Of a stretch of DNA of 64,000 nucleotides, positions 25,558-35,254 are shown piece after piece. The DNA lies in NCBI RefSeq assembly GCF_041929205.1, contig NZ_JBHFNT010000194.1. One strand, written 5' to 3'. Position numbers and translations under genes: made by a program. How positions within the stretch are numbered: position 1 is the stretch's first letter; each line of letters begins with the position of its first letter. Source of the stretch: Floridanema evergladense. Its GTDB lineage: Bacteria > Cyanobacteriota > Cyanobacteriia > Cyanobacteriales > Aerosakkonemataceae. The notes below the pieces were generated by a model. The model was not told the origin of the DNA. It made no database searches and was given only the letters and a program-made list of their open reading frames with translations.

Positions 25558-26610
25558 ATGATGTCAGAAAACGAAGTAATTAAAACAGAAACCGATCGAC
25601 AAACACCAAAATATACTTCCGCTTGTTTGATTTTTAATCCGATCGCAGGCAGAGGAAACAATGAAACAGACTTAGAATTAATCAAGTCAATTCTAGAGCC
25701 AGAATTGCAGTTAGACATTCAGTTCACTAGCGAAGAAGTAAGTCCTACTCAGTTAGCGCGAGAGGCTTTAGAACGGGGTGCAAAGTTGGTAATTGCCTCT
25801 GGTGGTGATGGGACTATTTCTGCTGCGGCTGATGCTTTAATTAATAGTAATATACCGTTAGCTGTAATTCCTCGTGGTACGGCAAATGCTTTTGCTGCGA
25901 GTATGGGAATTCCTGCTAATATTGAAGCTGCTTGTCAGGTTATTTTAGAAGGAGTAACCAGAGTAATTAGTACTGCTCGTTGTAATGGGAAACCAATGTT
26001 ACTTTTGGCAGGGATTGGTTTGGAAGCAGAGACTATTGCTAAAGCAGATAGAGCAGCTAAAAATAGATTAGGAATTTTTGCTTATATTTTATCAGCTATT
26101 AACCAACTAAAAGATTTAAAATCTTTTGACACTCGCTTTGAAAGGGAAGATGAAGTTATTAGTTTTTCGGCTGTGGGAGTAACTGTAGCAAATGTTGCGC
26201 CGCCTACTTCTATTTTGGCTCAAGGGCCTGCTAGTTTGGTTCCTGATGATGAGTTTTTGGATGTAACAATTTTTGCTCCGGTAAGCGTGTTAAATGCGAT
26301 CGCAGCATCCTATCATTTATTAAAAAGTGCTTTCAGCGGTACGCCTACAGAACGCAACGATATTGGTTATTTGCGAGTGAAAAGAGCATTAATTAATACC
26401 GACCCACCGCAAAAAGTTGTGGTAGATGGAGAGGTGATTGGAACTACACCCGTGTTTGTGGAAGCGATTCCCAAAAGTTTAATTGTGATGATACCACAGA
26501 GCCAAGCGGAAGCACCTGTGGAGAAGTTGGAGGGATTACCCGATTTAACTATAGAACCGAAAGAAAATAACAATTTGTCCAATAGTGACAGCGAGTACCC
26601 AGAAAGCTGA
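25558..26610 (+). CDS. YegS/BmrU-family lipid (diacylglycerol-type) kinase
   Basis: 350 residues. Diacylglycerol kinase catalytic fold: FNPIAGRGNNE (residues 26-36), nucleotide loop SGGDGTISAAADAL (81-94), IPRGTANAFAASMGIP (104-119) and AGIGLEAE. It would phosphorylate a lipid hydroxyl using ATP at the membrane. About 40 acidic residues trail the domain. An ABC exporter gene begins 24 bp after the stop and is probably cotranscribed. Start ATG 25558, with a second ATG at 25561. Confidence 0.88.
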   Translation: MMSENEVIKTETDRQTPKYTSACLIFNPIAGRGNNETDLELIKSILEPELQLDIQFTSEEVSPTQLAREALERGAKLVIASGGDGTISAAADALINSNIPLAVIPRGTANAFAASMGIPANIEAACQVILEGVTRVISTARCNGKPMLLLAGIGLEAETIAKADRAAKNRLGIFAYILSAINQLKDLKSFDTRFEREDEVISFSAVGVTVANVAPPTSILAQGPASLVPDDEFLDVTIFAPVSVLNAIAASYHLLKSAFSGTPTERNDIGYLRVKRALINTDPPQKVVVDGEVIGTTPVFVEAIPKSLIVMIPQSQAEAPVEKLEGLPDLTIEPKENNNLSNSDSEYPES

Positions 26611-26633
26611 TAACCTAAATTTCAGCAGGATTT

Positions 26634-28373
26634 TTGGGAAGTTTGAGATTGAAAAAGCGTTCTAATTACGAGTTACTGATTCCTTACATTGTTCCTGAGT
26701 GGAAAACGATCGCTCTAGCATTAGTTTGCACCTTGGCGTTTACCATATTCTGGCCTATTTTGGCGAGCTTGGCTGGTCAGTTTGCCAAATATATCGGTCA
26801 GGGTAATCTGAGAGCGATCGCCCAACTTGCCGGGATTGGTGCGATAATTTTCCTAATTCGGGGAATCGTGCAGTACGGTCAAAATGCTTTAATGGCAAAA
26901 GCTGCATTAAAAATTTCTCTAAAATTACGCAGGCAAGTTTACGCTCATTTACAACACTTGAATCTCGATTTTTTTGAAACAGCAAAAACTGGAGATTTGT
27001 CTTATCGGTTAACGGAAGATATCGATCGAATTGGCGAAGTAATAAATAAATTTTTTCATGAATTCGTTCCTTGTATTTTACAGTTAATTGTTGTTTTAGG
27101 CTACATGATTTGGTTGAATTGGCAGTTAACTTTAGCTGCCTTGATTGTAGCGCCTTTAATGGCAGTTTTGATTACTTGGTTTGGGGAAAAAATGCTGTAT
27201 TTTTCCCGGCGCAGTCAAACCAGAATTTCTAATTTATCAGCATTGTTGACGGAAGTTTTTAGCGGGATTCGTTTAGTACAAGCTTTTAGCGCTCAAGATT
27301 ATGAAATCAAGAGGTTTTCTGTAGAAGCAGAACAGCATAGAATTGCACGATATCGATCGGAACAAATTAGAGCATTACAGTTTTTTATTGTTGGTGTTTT
27401 ACAGGGAATTAGCGTACTAATTCTGTTTTTATTGGGTGGTTGGCAAATTTCCCAAGGTAATTTAACAGGGCCAGGTTTTGTAAGTTATATAGCTGCGGTA
27501 GCAATGCTAATCGATCCCATATCTTTTAGTACTACTAATTACAACCAATTTAAACAAACAGAAGCATCGGTTGAGCGAATTTTTGAACTGATGGACAAAC
27601 AACCATCAATTGTAGAAAACCAAGAGGCTATTAAGTTATTTTCAACTAGTGGTAATGTGGAATATCGGGATGTTTCTTTTGCATATTTAGCCGATAAACC
27701 AGTTTTACAAAAGCTTAGTTTAACTGCTAAACCGGGAGAAATGATTGCTTTAGTTGGTACTTCCGGTGCGGGAAAAACTACTTTAATAAATTTGCTGTTG
27801 CGGTTTTACGATCCCCAAGGAGGAAAGATTTCTATTGATACAATTGATATCCAAAAGGTAACATTAAAAAGTTTGCGTCGGCAAATCGGACTTGTTCCGC
27901 AAGATATTGTGTTATTTTCGGGAACTGTTGCGGAAAATATTGCTTATGGACATAGTAAATTTGATATGAATGCGGTAAGAAAAGCCGCAGAAATTGCTAA
28001 TGCTCATGAGTTTATTGTTAAGTTACCACAAGGTTATCAAACTTGGGTAGGAGAAAGAGGTGTTAATTTGTCGGGAGGACAAAGGCAAAGAATTGCGATC
28101 GCACGCGCCGTATTTAATAATCCCAGAATTCTGATTTTAGATGAAGCAACCTCGGCGTTAGATTCGGAATCAGAAACTTTGGTACAGGAAGCATTGGAGA
28201 GGGTAATGCGCGATCGAACAGTCTTTGTCATCGCTCACAGATTAGCCACTGTACGCCGCGCAACCCGGATTTTAGTATTAGAAAATGGGGAAATAGTCGA
28301 ATCAGGAACTCACGAAGAATTACTCAAAAAAGGTGGACGTTATTCAGGTTTTTATGCTCAACAATTTCAGTAA
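26634..28373 (+). CDS. ABC transporter, fused permease-ATPase (MsbA-like exporter)
   Basis: 579 residues: six membrane helices (about 20-310) then an ATPase domain. Walker A GTSGAGKTT is near residue 374, the ABC signature LSGGQRQR near 479 and Walker B ILILDEATSALD near 500, with a following H-loop (VIAHRLAT). Half-size type IV exporters of this kind move lipids, peptides or drugs. No ATG begins the frame: TTG at 26634 follows GCAGGA closely, and TTG at 26643 or 26649 are alternatives. Located behind a lipid kinase gene, so a lipid substrate is plausible but unproven. Confidence 0.92.
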   Translation: MGSLRLKKRSNYELLIPYIVPEWKTIALALVCTLAFTIFWPILASLAGQFAKYIGQGNLRAIAQLAGIGAIIFLIRGIVQYGQNALMAKAALKISLKLRRQVYAHLQHLNLDFFETAKTGDLSYRLTEDIDRIGEVINKFFHEFVPCILQLIVVLGYMIWLNWQLTLAALIVAPLMAVLITWFGEKMLYFSRRSQTRISNLSALLTEVFSGIRLVQAFSAQDYEIKRFSVEAEQHRIARYRSEQIRALQFFIVGVLQGISVLILFLLGGWQISQGNLTGPGFVSYIAAVAMLIDPISFSTTNYNQFKQTEASVERIFELMDKQPSIVENQEAIKLFSTSGNVEYRDVSFAYLADKPVLQKLSLTAKPGEMIALVGTSGAGKTTLINLLLRFYDPQGGKISIDTIDIQKVTLKSLRRQIGLVPQDIVLFSGTVAENIAYGHSKFDMNAVRKAAEIANAHEFIVKLPQGYQTWVGERGVNLSGGQRQRIAIARAVFNNPRILILDEATSALDSESETLVQEALERVMRDRTVFVIAHRLATVRRATRILVLENGEIVESGTHEELLKKGGRYSGFYAQQFQ

Positions 28374-28541
28374 TTAATTAACTAAAAAATTGCTGGCTAG
28401 AGCCTTCTTTATTTTCTACCTTCTGACTTCTTCTACTAGCTTCTACCCATCGATAGATATACAAAAGCAGGCTCTACTGATTAAAGTTGGTAAATGTAAG
28501 ACCTTCTTTGGTCACTAACCTAACTCGAAAAAAATACTAAT

Positions 28542-30470
28542 ATGGTCGCCACTCCACCTCCCAAATCTACTTCACAACAGTACGAAGTAACAGACGCACC
28601 TGCAAAAGTTGCTGAATTAGTATCCGAACAAAAAACGGACACAGAAATTGATTTAGAGTTTCTTTATACGCGAGATATTGAGTTTCGCCAAGAGACAATT
28701 TATTTCATTGTTGTAGACCGTTTTTTTGATGGAGATCCTGAAAATAGCGAAGGGCCAAATCCCGAATTATACGATCCAGAAGCGAAAGATTGGGGTAAAT
28801 ATTGGGGTGGAGATTTGCAAGGAGTTATTGACAAACTCGATTATTTAAAAAATTTGGGAGTTACAGCAATTTGGTTAACTCCTTTGTTTGAACAAGTCGA
28901 AGCTTTATTTGTAGAACAAGCAGCGATTCACGGTTATTGGACGAAAGATTTTAAGCGTTTAAATCCTCGATTTATTAGCCAAAGAGAAAACCCATCGCTA
29001 AACCAAACTCAAGAAACTAGAGATACAACATTCGATCGCTTAATTGCCGAAATGCACAAGCGAAACATGAAGTTAATTCTCGACATTGTTTGCAATCATA
29101 GTAACCCCGACTTTAGCGGAAAAAAAGGCGAACTCTACGACGACGGAGTTAAAATTGCCGACTTTAACGATGATAAAAATAACTGGTATCACCATTATGG
29201 CCCTGTTACTAATTGGGAAGATGAATGGCAAGTGCAAAACTGCGAACTTTCCGGGTTAGCTACTTTCAACGAGAACAATATTGAGTACCGAAATTATATC
29301 AAATCTGCGATCGAACAGTGGTTAGACCGAGGTGTAGATGCCTTGAGAGTTGACACTGTTAAACATATGCCGATCTGGTTTTGGCAAGAATTTAATGCCG
29401 ATATTCAAAGACATAGACCGGATGTTTTCATATTTGGAGAATGGATTTATAGTAGTCCGTTTGACGATCGATCCGTAGAATTTGCCAACGAATCAGGAAT
29501 GTCAATACTTGACTTTGGACTTTGTGTAGCAATTCGCCAAGCATTAGCAAAAGGTGCAGAGGGAGGATTCCATGAAATTCAGAAGATTTTTGACCAAGAT
29601 CATCGATATAAAAGTGCCAATGAATTGGTAACATTCATTGATAATCACGATATGCCACGTTTTCAAAGTTTCAATCCCGACCCTGAAATGTTAAAAGTGG
29701 CAATTTCTTTAGTCATGACTTGTCGTGGTATTCCCTGCATTTATTACGGTACAGAACAATATTTGCATGATGATACAAATGGCGGTAACGATCCTTATAA
29801 TCGCCCCATGATGAATAATTGGGATACAGACACAGAAATATATCGATTTATTCGCTTACTTTCTGGTTTGCGACGTTTAAATCCTGCTGTTTCAATGGGT
29901 GGACAATGGCAGCGATTTATCACACCTGATGTATATTGTTACGTGCGAAAATATCGGGATTCAATTTGTTTTGTTGCCTTAAATCGTGGCGCAGCAACCA
30001 CAGTTCCCGAAGTCCTAACAGACTTACCTGATGGCGAACATACTTGTGCTGTCACTCGCCGCAAATTCCAAGTTGTCGAAGGTAAATTAATCGATTTACC
30101 CTTAGAAACGCGAGATGTAATTGTTATCAGTCACGTTGGCGAAAGAGTGAAAGGGCAAACAATTATTCGCGCCCAACTTAACGGCGTAAACACTCAACCA
30201 GGTGAAAAAATTGTCGTAATTGGTGATTGTCCCGAATTAGGAAATTGGGATATTGCTAAAGGTTTTCCCTTGGAATACATCAATACTAATACTTGGTTTG
30301 GCGAAATTCCTTTCGATGAAAGTGCTGGCAAATTGATTAGTTACAAGTATGCCTTGTTGCGCGAAGGTCAATCGCCTTTGCGGGAAAATTTAGTTTGTCG
30401 GCGTTGGGTAGTTGCCAGCGAAGGAACTGTGAAATGGCGTGATATGTGGGCGAGTGGAAGAGAATCATAA
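28542..30470 (+). CDS. GH13 alpha-amylase family enzyme with C-terminal CBM20 starch-binding domain
   Basis: 642 residues, no signal peptide, so cytosolic. The GH13 barrel starts with TIYFIVVDRFFDGDPENSEG. Catalytic residues: Asp in DALRVDTVKH (about 271), Glu in FGEWIY (about 299) and Asp in FIDNHD (about 369). GIPCIYYGTEQYL follows. Residues 538-642 are a CBM20-like module (VIGDCPELGNWDIAKGFPL, WFGEIPF, YKYALL). It resembles amylases and cyclodextrin-forming enzymes acting on alpha-1,4-glucans such as glycogen. A perfect hairpin follows the stop. Confidence 0.92.
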   Translation: MVATPPPKSTSQQYEVTDAPAKVAELVSEQKTDTEIDLEFLYTRDIEFRQETIYFIVVDRFFDGDPENSEGPNPELYDPEAKDWGKYWGGDLQGVIDKLDYLKNLGVTAIWLTPLFEQVEALFVEQAAIHGYWTKDFKRLNPRFISQRENPSLNQTQETRDTTFDRLIAEMHKRNMKLILDIVCNHSNPDFSGKKGELYDDGVKIADFNDDKNNWYHHYGPVTNWEDEWQVQNCELSGLATFNENNIEYRNYIKSAIEQWLDRGVDALRVDTVKHMPIWFWQEFNADIQRHRPDVFIFGEWIYSSPFDDRSVEFANESGMSILDFGLCVAIRQALAKGAEGGFHEIQKIFDQDHRYKSANELVTFIDNHDMPRFQSFNPDPEMLKVAISLVMTCRGIPCIYYGTEQYLHDDTNGGNDPYNRPMMNNWDTDTEIYRFIRLLSGLRRLNPAVSMGGQWQRFITPDVYCYVRKYRDSICFVALNRGAATTVPEVLTDLPDGEHTCAVTRRKFQVVEGKLIDLPLETRDVIVISHVGERVKGQTIIRAQLNGVNTQPGEKIVVIGDCPELGNWDIAKGFPLEYINTNTWFGEIPFDESAGKLISYKYALLREGQSPLRENLVCRRWVVASEGTVKWRDMWASGRES

Positions 30471-30486
30471 GCAAAACTCGCTGTCT

Positions 30487-30519
30487 AAATCCCCGACTTC
30501 TTGAAGAAGTCGGGGATTT
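30487..30519. terminator. Perfect hairpin after the amylase gene
   Basis: Arms AAATCCCCGACTTCTT and AAGAAGTCGGGGATTT pair completely around a one-base centre. No T run follows; the arm sequence is also a common dispersed palindrome in cyanobacteria. Confidence 0.65.
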
Positions 30520-30609
30520 ACAGATGATAAGTTGCTAGTGTAGTAGGTAAGAGCAAAATCTAGTTAACGATTCCGGTTTCTCTCGCATAACAACCTAAAG
30601 GGCGGAAAC

Positions 30610-31056
30610 ATGAGTGTTATTGACTTAAAAACTCTCTATGAAACAGACGATTTAGAGTGGTTGTCAGCCACTATAGAATTACTAAAAAATCGTCAATTTA
30701 ATGCTTTGGATGTAGAGAATTTAATTGAGGAGTTAGAGTATTTGGGCAGGAGTGAAAAAAGCAAGGTATTTAGTAAGTTAAGAAATATAGTTGCACATTT
30801 ATTACTGCTTCAATATTGGGAGAGCGAAAGAGAATACAATGCTAATGGATGGAGAGAAGAGATTTATAATTGGCGCGATGAATTAGATCGGGAACTTACT
30901 ACAAACCTACGAAACTATCTAGAAGAAAATTTAGATTTAGTTTATGAGCGTGCATTTAGGTCTGTTAAAAAGAAAACAGGATCTTCTGTTAACTTCCCTG
31001 AAATGCGCCCTAGTGATTATACTCTTGAGAACTTACTTGATTTTGATTGGGAATGA
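30610..31056 (+). CDS. DUF29 family protein
   Basis: 148 residues. The block LYETDDLEWLSATIELLKNRQFNALDVENLIEELEYLGRSEK followed by a long helix (HLLLLQYWESEREYN) and YERAFR is the DUF29 pattern, a helical family abundant in cyanobacteria and without proven function, usually seen near mobile or nuclease-like genes. The start is preceded by AAAGGGCGGAAAC. A second DUF29 protein lies at 37872-38393. Its transcript ends in the strong hairpin at 31076-31112. Confidence 0.85.
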   Translation: MSVIDLKTLYETDDLEWLSATIELLKNRQFNALDVENLIEELEYLGRSEKSKVFSKLRNIVAHLLLLQYWESEREYNANGWREEIYNWRDELDRELTTNLRNYLEENLDLVYERAFRSVKKKTGSSVNFPEMRPSDYTLENLLDFDWE

Positions 31057-31075
31057 TTGATTTTGTGTAGATTTT

Positions 31076-31112
31076 GAGGTGAGATTGCAGAAAAAATCTG
31101 CAATCTCACCTC
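31076..31112. terminator. Long perfect terminator hairpin
   Basis: GAGGTGAGATTGCAGA and TCTGCAATCTCACCTC form a 16-bp perfect stem with an AAAAA loop, followed by TTTAAAT. It lies between the convergent DUF29 and RNase H genes. Confidence 0.85.
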
Positions 31113-31206
31113 TTTAAATCTAGTGCAGTGCAGCAGAAACGATCGAGCAGTTGAAAACAGCTAAAAAGCCAAACATAAAAGCCTTCTGCCCTTCTGCCTT
31201 TTTGCA

Positions 31207-32058
31207 CTAGTCTACCCGTTCCAATTGCCAGAGAATTTGATTGCCCTCGCGCCGGACTCGCGACACTACCCAATTACGCCACACCCAGTTGTCTCCTCGA
31301 CTAGTAACGGCGCTGGTATGAATATCCATTAAGTCTGCTAATTCAGAACTGGTGATTAGGTAGCCTTTAGCGGCAATATCATCAGCAATATGCAGAACTT
31401 CTACTAAATTACGAAGCTGTATAACCCTGGCTTCACCAGATAAACTTTCCAGTGTCTCAGCAGAAGAAATAGTCGCATCAGTCATAGCTATTTTGAATGT
31501 AGAAACGTCAGAGCGTACTTCACTGGATTGTAACGTTATGTAACCAGCTTGGTCTGTTGTTTCCGAACTAAATATCTCTGATGTTGGCAGTTGTTTGAGT
31601 GTTTGCGGGCGACTCAGGGAAAAGTTCCGGGCAATTTCGTCGCAGCGTTCATTCCCCTCGTTACCAGCATGACCTGGAACATACTGCCAATTAATTTTTG
31701 CGGAGTTTAGTCGATCGAGTGTTTCCCAAAGGTCTTGATTTAAAACGGCTTTACCTTGGGAGGTTTTCCAGCCTTTGTTTTTCCAACCTTTCACCCAGAT
31801 GGTAATCCCTTTTTTTACGTATTCGCTATCGGTGTAGAGAGTGATGGGTTCTTTTTGTTCGGTTTTGCTGAGGAATTCTAAGGCTGCGATCGCAGCTTGT
31901 AATTCCATCCGATTATTAGTAGTGAGAGCTTCTGCGCCCCCAATTTCATAAACGGAGTCATCTGCAAAATAAACTACCACACCCCAACCACCTGGGCCAG
32001 GATTTCCGCTACAAGCTCCATCGGTGTATATGCTTTTAATTTGAGGAAAGGAAGACAT
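31207..32058 (-). CDS. rnhA: Ribonuclease HI with extra C-terminal domain
   Basis: 283 residues from the ATG at 32058; the frame runs 30 codons further but the fold begins at IKSIYTDGACSGNPGPGGWG. It removes RNA from RNA-DNA hybrids. The four catalytic acids are Asp13, Glu52 (NNRMELQAA), Asp77 (LYTDSEY) and Asp140 (ERCDEIA), with His130 in VPGHAGNEGNE. Beyond residue 150 there is a linker and a helix-turn-helix-like segment (ITSSELADLMDIHTSAVTSRGDNWVWRNWVV) common to cyanobacterial RnhA-like proteins, perhaps for nucleic acid binding. Confidence 0.93.
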   Translation of the reverse strand: MSSFPQIKSIYTDGACSGNPGPGGWGVVVYFADDSVYEIGGAEALTTNNRMELQAAIAALEFLSKTEQKEPITLYTDSEYVKKGITIWVKGWKNKGWKTSQGKAVLNQDLWETLDRLNSAKINWQYVPGHAGNEGNERCDEIARNFSLSRPQTLKQLPTSEIFSSETTDQAGYITLQSSEVRSDVSTFKIAMTDATISSAETLESLSGEARVIQLRNLVEVLHIADDIAAKGYLITSSELADLMDIHTSAVTSRGDNWVWRNWVVSRVRREGNQILWQLERVD

Positions 32059-32251
32059 CAAAATTTTCAGTAATTCTTGGTTTATGCGATCGCTATCTGA
32101 GCATAACCAAAAACTGAGAATTGTTTGCTCAAACTGGTACGATCGCACTAGTTACAAGTATCTCAGGAATTTATTATTCAGGCGATGGGAAATTCTAATG
32201 TTGGTGCTTGAATAATGGAAGCAAACGTACAAGCCTTAACTGGAACTCGCG

Positions 32252-32725
32252 ATGATTCGATTGACCACACCCGATGACACGAACGCATTACTTGCTTTGG
32301 CAGAAGCGACAGGACTTTTCGAGTCAAACCATATTGAAGAACTCGCCCAAATGCTCAATCAGCATTTCAGTGACGAAAGCGAAGATGTATGGTTGACCGA
32401 CTACGATCGTGAGCCAGTGGGTGTTGCCTACGTTGCACCGGAACGAATGACCGAGGGGACATGGAATCTCTATCTAATCGCTATTCATCCCAACTGGCAA
32501 AGGCAGGGACGCGGAGCCGTTTTGTTAGGCTACGTCGAGCAAATGCTGGCTGAAAATGGTGAGCGTGTTCTACTAGTAGAAACCTCTGGGCTGGAGGAGT
32601 TTGAATACGTTCGTGCATTTTACCGAAAGAACGGTTATGAAGAGGAAGCGAGGATTCGAGAATTTTACAAAGCGGGAGAGGACAAAATCATTTTCCGCAA
32701 GGTATTGGGAAGTGTTGTTGTATAA
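32252..32725 (+). CDS. GNAT-family N-acetyltransferase
   Basis: 157 residues. Acetyl-CoA-binding motif A is LYLIAIHPNWQRQGRGAVLLGYVEQ (about 78-102), followed by ETSGLEEFEYVRAFYRKNGYEEEARI (motif B). N-terminal MIRLTTPDDTNALLALA is typical. It transfers an acetyl group from acetyl-CoA to an unidentified amine. It ends about 50 bp before the tRNA-Cys gene on the other strand. It is GC-richer than its neighbours, which may hint at transfer. Confidence 0.9.
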   Translation: MIRLTTPDDTNALLALAEATGLFESNHIEELAQMLNQHFSDESEDVWLTDYDREPVGVAYVAPERMTEGTWNLYLIAIHPNWQRQGRGAVLLGYVEQMLAENGERVLLVETSGLEEFEYVRAFYRKNGYEEEARIREFYKAGEDKIIFRKVLGSVVV

Positions 32726-32777
32726 CAATCCCAATGTACCGCAACAAAGTTAAGTAATTGGTAAGTTACTTTTAAAA

Positions 32778-32848
<71 letters not shown>

Positions 32849-33102
32849 GTCTTTCAGAATTTCTATAATATCAAACTACTATTTTTTTAGCAACTCTATT
32901 AAAACTGAGTTTCTCTTTAGAGAATTTGATGGAGAGACAAGCGGAAATTTTAACTTAAAACTCTTTCCCTTCCCTTTCTCAATCATACTTGCGGACTAGA
33001 TGAGATCTACCTTCTGGCTGTTGAACTACCTTTTAATTACAAGAGTTTCTAGAGTAATTATGAACAAATGTAACAATATTGCTGTCATAGCAGCTTGATG
33101 TC

Positions 33103-33131
33103 TTGACACTAGGAAAATCAAGCGATAGTCT
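33103..33131 (+). promoter_or_regulatory. Candidate sigma-70-type promoter for the RHH/ycf46 genes
   Basis: TTGACA at 33103-33108 and TAGTCT at 33126-33131 are 17 bp apart, with the RHH gene start 40 bp further on. The rest of the 323-bp gap after the tRNA shows nothing recognisable. Confidence 0.5.
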
Positions 33132-33171
33132 GATACACATACCCGGGTAGAACAACTGAAATGAGTCAATT

Positions 33172-33525
33172 ATGCAAGACAAACAAAAGGTTACGTTGTA
33201 TCTTTCACCAGAGCTGCACCGTCAACTCAAAATAAGAGCCGCTATTGACTCAGAACCGATGTCAGCGATTGCTGAACGAGCGATTATCTTCTACCTGGAT
33301 AATCCAGAAATCGTGGGAGAAATAGAAGCAGCTTACGGGCAAACGCATCGGGTTTACAGTTGTCCGGAGTGTACGGGTTCGCTAGTTATGAAACAAGGGG
33401 AATTAGCTTCCCTGAAAAAGCAGCCAGGTATATTGCCAGAAGAGGAGCTTTCATCAGTTGAGAAGGTAACGGTGACAGAGGAATCTACTCAACAGGGAGA
33501 GGCTGAAGAATTAGTTCCCTGCTAA
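33172..33525 (+). CDS. Ribbon-helix-helix-type protein upstream of ycf46
   Basis: 117 residues. Residues 5-45 (KVTLYLSPELHRQLKIRAAIDSEPMSAIAERAIIFYL) match the ribbon-helix-helix DNA-binding fold. There follow a Cys pair (C64-PE-C67) that could bind metal or be redox active, an acidic tail, and a Cys as the last residue. It may be a regulator of the Ycf46 gene 95 bp downstream; that link is inferred from order only. Confidence 0.75.
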   Translation: MQDKQKVTLYLSPELHRQLKIRAAIDSEPMSAIAERAIIFYLDNPEIVGEIEAAYGQTHRVYSCPECTGSLVMKQGELASLKKQPGILPEEELSSVEKVTVTEESTQQGEAEELVPC

Positions 33526-33620
33526 AGTGGCTAAATAGCGAGTAAGAGCAGGAAATGAAAACTCTGGTACTGTCTGTATCGTCTCTTTAATTCGGTAGAT
33601 ATTAAGTAGGTCGTGGCGAA

Positions 33621-35147
33621 ATGAAAGAAGAGCTCAGCATCCTAGTACAAGCTCAATATCCTCTGATCTACCTCGTAACCTCCGAGGAAGAGCGGGCAGA
33701 GCAGGCAATCTCGACGATCGCGCAGATGAGACCTCAAAGAAGGGTGTTTGTGTGGACAGTAACGCAAGGCATGGTGGAATATGGACAGCCACGCAGCGTT
33801 CAACACAACACAGTCTCACCGCAAGCGGCAATTGAGTGGGCAATGAATCGGCAACAGCGAGACCCCCAGCGAGATTCTAGTATTTTCATCTTCAAAGATC
33901 TGCATCCATTTTTCAACGATCCACAGACAACGCGATGGCTGCGGGATGCGATCGCCAGCTTCAAGGGTACACAGAAAAGTATTATCCTGATGTCCCCGGT
34001 GCAGACCATTCCGATCGAGCTGGAAAAGGAAGTGGTAGTTCTAGACTTCCCGTTACCGGACATGGCAGAACTCAATCAGGTATTAACCCAGCAGCTAGAG
34101 CAAAGTGGAAGGGGAAGAAAGGTAAGTACGGAAGCTAGAGAAAAGCTATTACGTGCTGCCTTGGGTCTAACCAAAGATGAAGCGGAAAAAGTTTACCGCA
34201 AAGCTCAAGTCACCTCTGGTCGCCTGACCGAAGCCGAAGTTGACATCGTACTTTCTGAGAAAAAGCAAATTATCCGCCGTAACGGAATTCTGGAGTATAT
34301 CGAAGAAGATGAAACGATCGAAGCGGTGGGTGGGTTAGAAGAACTGAAAAAATGGCTGATGCAGCGCTCTAATGCTTTCACCGAGAGAGCGAGAGAGTAT
34401 GGTTTACCCCAACCAAAAGGGATGTTAATTTTGGGAGTACCCGGTTGTGGTAAGTCCCTGATTGCTAAGACTACCTCTAGACTTTGGAGTTTGCCGTTAT
34501 TGCGCCTAGACATGGGTAGAGTGTACGACGGTTCAATGGTAGGGCGATCGGAAGCCAATCTCAGGAACGCTTTAAAGACCGCAGAATCAATTTCTCCAGC
34601 CATTCTGTTTATTGATGAATTAGACAAAGCTTTCGCTGGCAGTGCAGGTTCTGCCGATTCAGATGGTGGTACTTCAAGTCGGATTTTTGGTTCCTTCCTC
34701 ACCTGGATGCAAGAGAAAACTTCGCCAGTGTTTGTAATGGCAACCGCAAACCGAGTAGAAAGATTACCGGGAGAGTTTTTAAGAAAAGGACGTTTTGACG
34801 AGATTTTCTTTGTAGACCTACCAAATGCAGAGGAACGTCAAGAGATTTTCAAAATTCACCTCACCAAACGCCGTCGAGAAGTAGCCCGCTTTGACCTCGA
34901 TCAATTAGCAAAAGTTTCCGATGGTTTTTCCGGTGCGGAAATTGAGCAAGCGCTAGTCGCTGCAATGTATGAAGCGTTTGCCCAAGACAGAGAATTCACG
35001 CAGTTGGACATTATCGCCGCAATTAAGGCTACGCAACCCCTATCTCGGACTATGACCGAACAGGTTACAGCTTTGAGAGATTGGGCGAGACAGCGTGCCA
35101 GACCAGCTGCCGCCTCCGTTGCTGAATATCAGCGAATGGAGTTTTAA
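33621..35147 (+). CDS. ycf46: Ycf46-type AAA+ ATPase
   Basis: 508 residues. The N-terminal 220 residues form the Ycf46-specific part (LSILVQAQYPLIYLVTSEEERAEQ). The AAA+ core has Walker A GVPGCGKS (272-279), Walker B ILFIDE (328-333), sensor-1 Asn in ATAN (about 377) and an arginine finger in RKGRFDE. Homologues are encoded in red-algal plastids and, in cyanobacteria, have been linked to CO2 use and photosynthesis regulation; the exact role is open. Followed 107 bp on by ycf35, with which it may share a transcript broken by a small hairpin. Confidence 0.9.
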   Translation: MKEELSILVQAQYPLIYLVTSEEERAEQAISTIAQMRPQRRVFVWTVTQGMVEYGQPRSVQHNTVSPQAAIEWAMNRQQRDPQRDSSIFIFKDLHPFFNDPQTTRWLRDAIASFKGTQKSIILMSPVQTIPIELEKEVVVLDFPLPDMAELNQVLTQQLEQSGRGRKVSTEAREKLLRAALGLTKDEAEKVYRKAQVTSGRLTEAEVDIVLSEKKQIIRRNGILEYIEEDETIEAVGGLEELKKWLMQRSNAFTERAREYGLPQPKGMLILGVPGCGKSLIAKTTSRLWSLPLLRLDMGRVYDGSMVGRSEANLRNALKTAESISPAILFIDELDKAFAGSAGSADSDGGTSSRIFGSFLTWMQEKTSPVFVMATANRVERLPGEFLRKGRFDEIFFVDLPNAEERQEIFKIHLTKRRREVARFDLDQLAKVSDGFSGAEIEQALVAAMYEAFAQDREFTQLDIIAAIKATQPLSRTMTEQVTALRDWARQRARPAAASVAEYQRMEF

Positions 35148-35150
35148 AAG

Positions 35151-35178
35151 CTTTCTCCTGCTCCCAACAGGAGGAAAG
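35151..35178 (+). promoter_or_regulatory. Hairpin between ycf46 and ycf35
   Basis: CTTTCTCCTG and CAGGAGGAAAG can pair with one bulge, followed by a smaller GCTAGC..GCTAGC palindrome. There is no T run, so it could be an RNA-processing or attenuation element rather than a terminator. Confidence 0.4.
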
Positions 35179-35254
35179 GCTAGCTAAAGCTAGCAGTTTC
35201 TGACCAAAAACAAAATGTTGTTGTTTGTTTCTAGTTTCTCTAGGAGGAATCCCA

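Noticed and set aside
32849..33171. A second tRNA or RNA gene next to tRNA-Cys
   Set aside because: No cloverleaf arms or T-loop sequence found in this gap.
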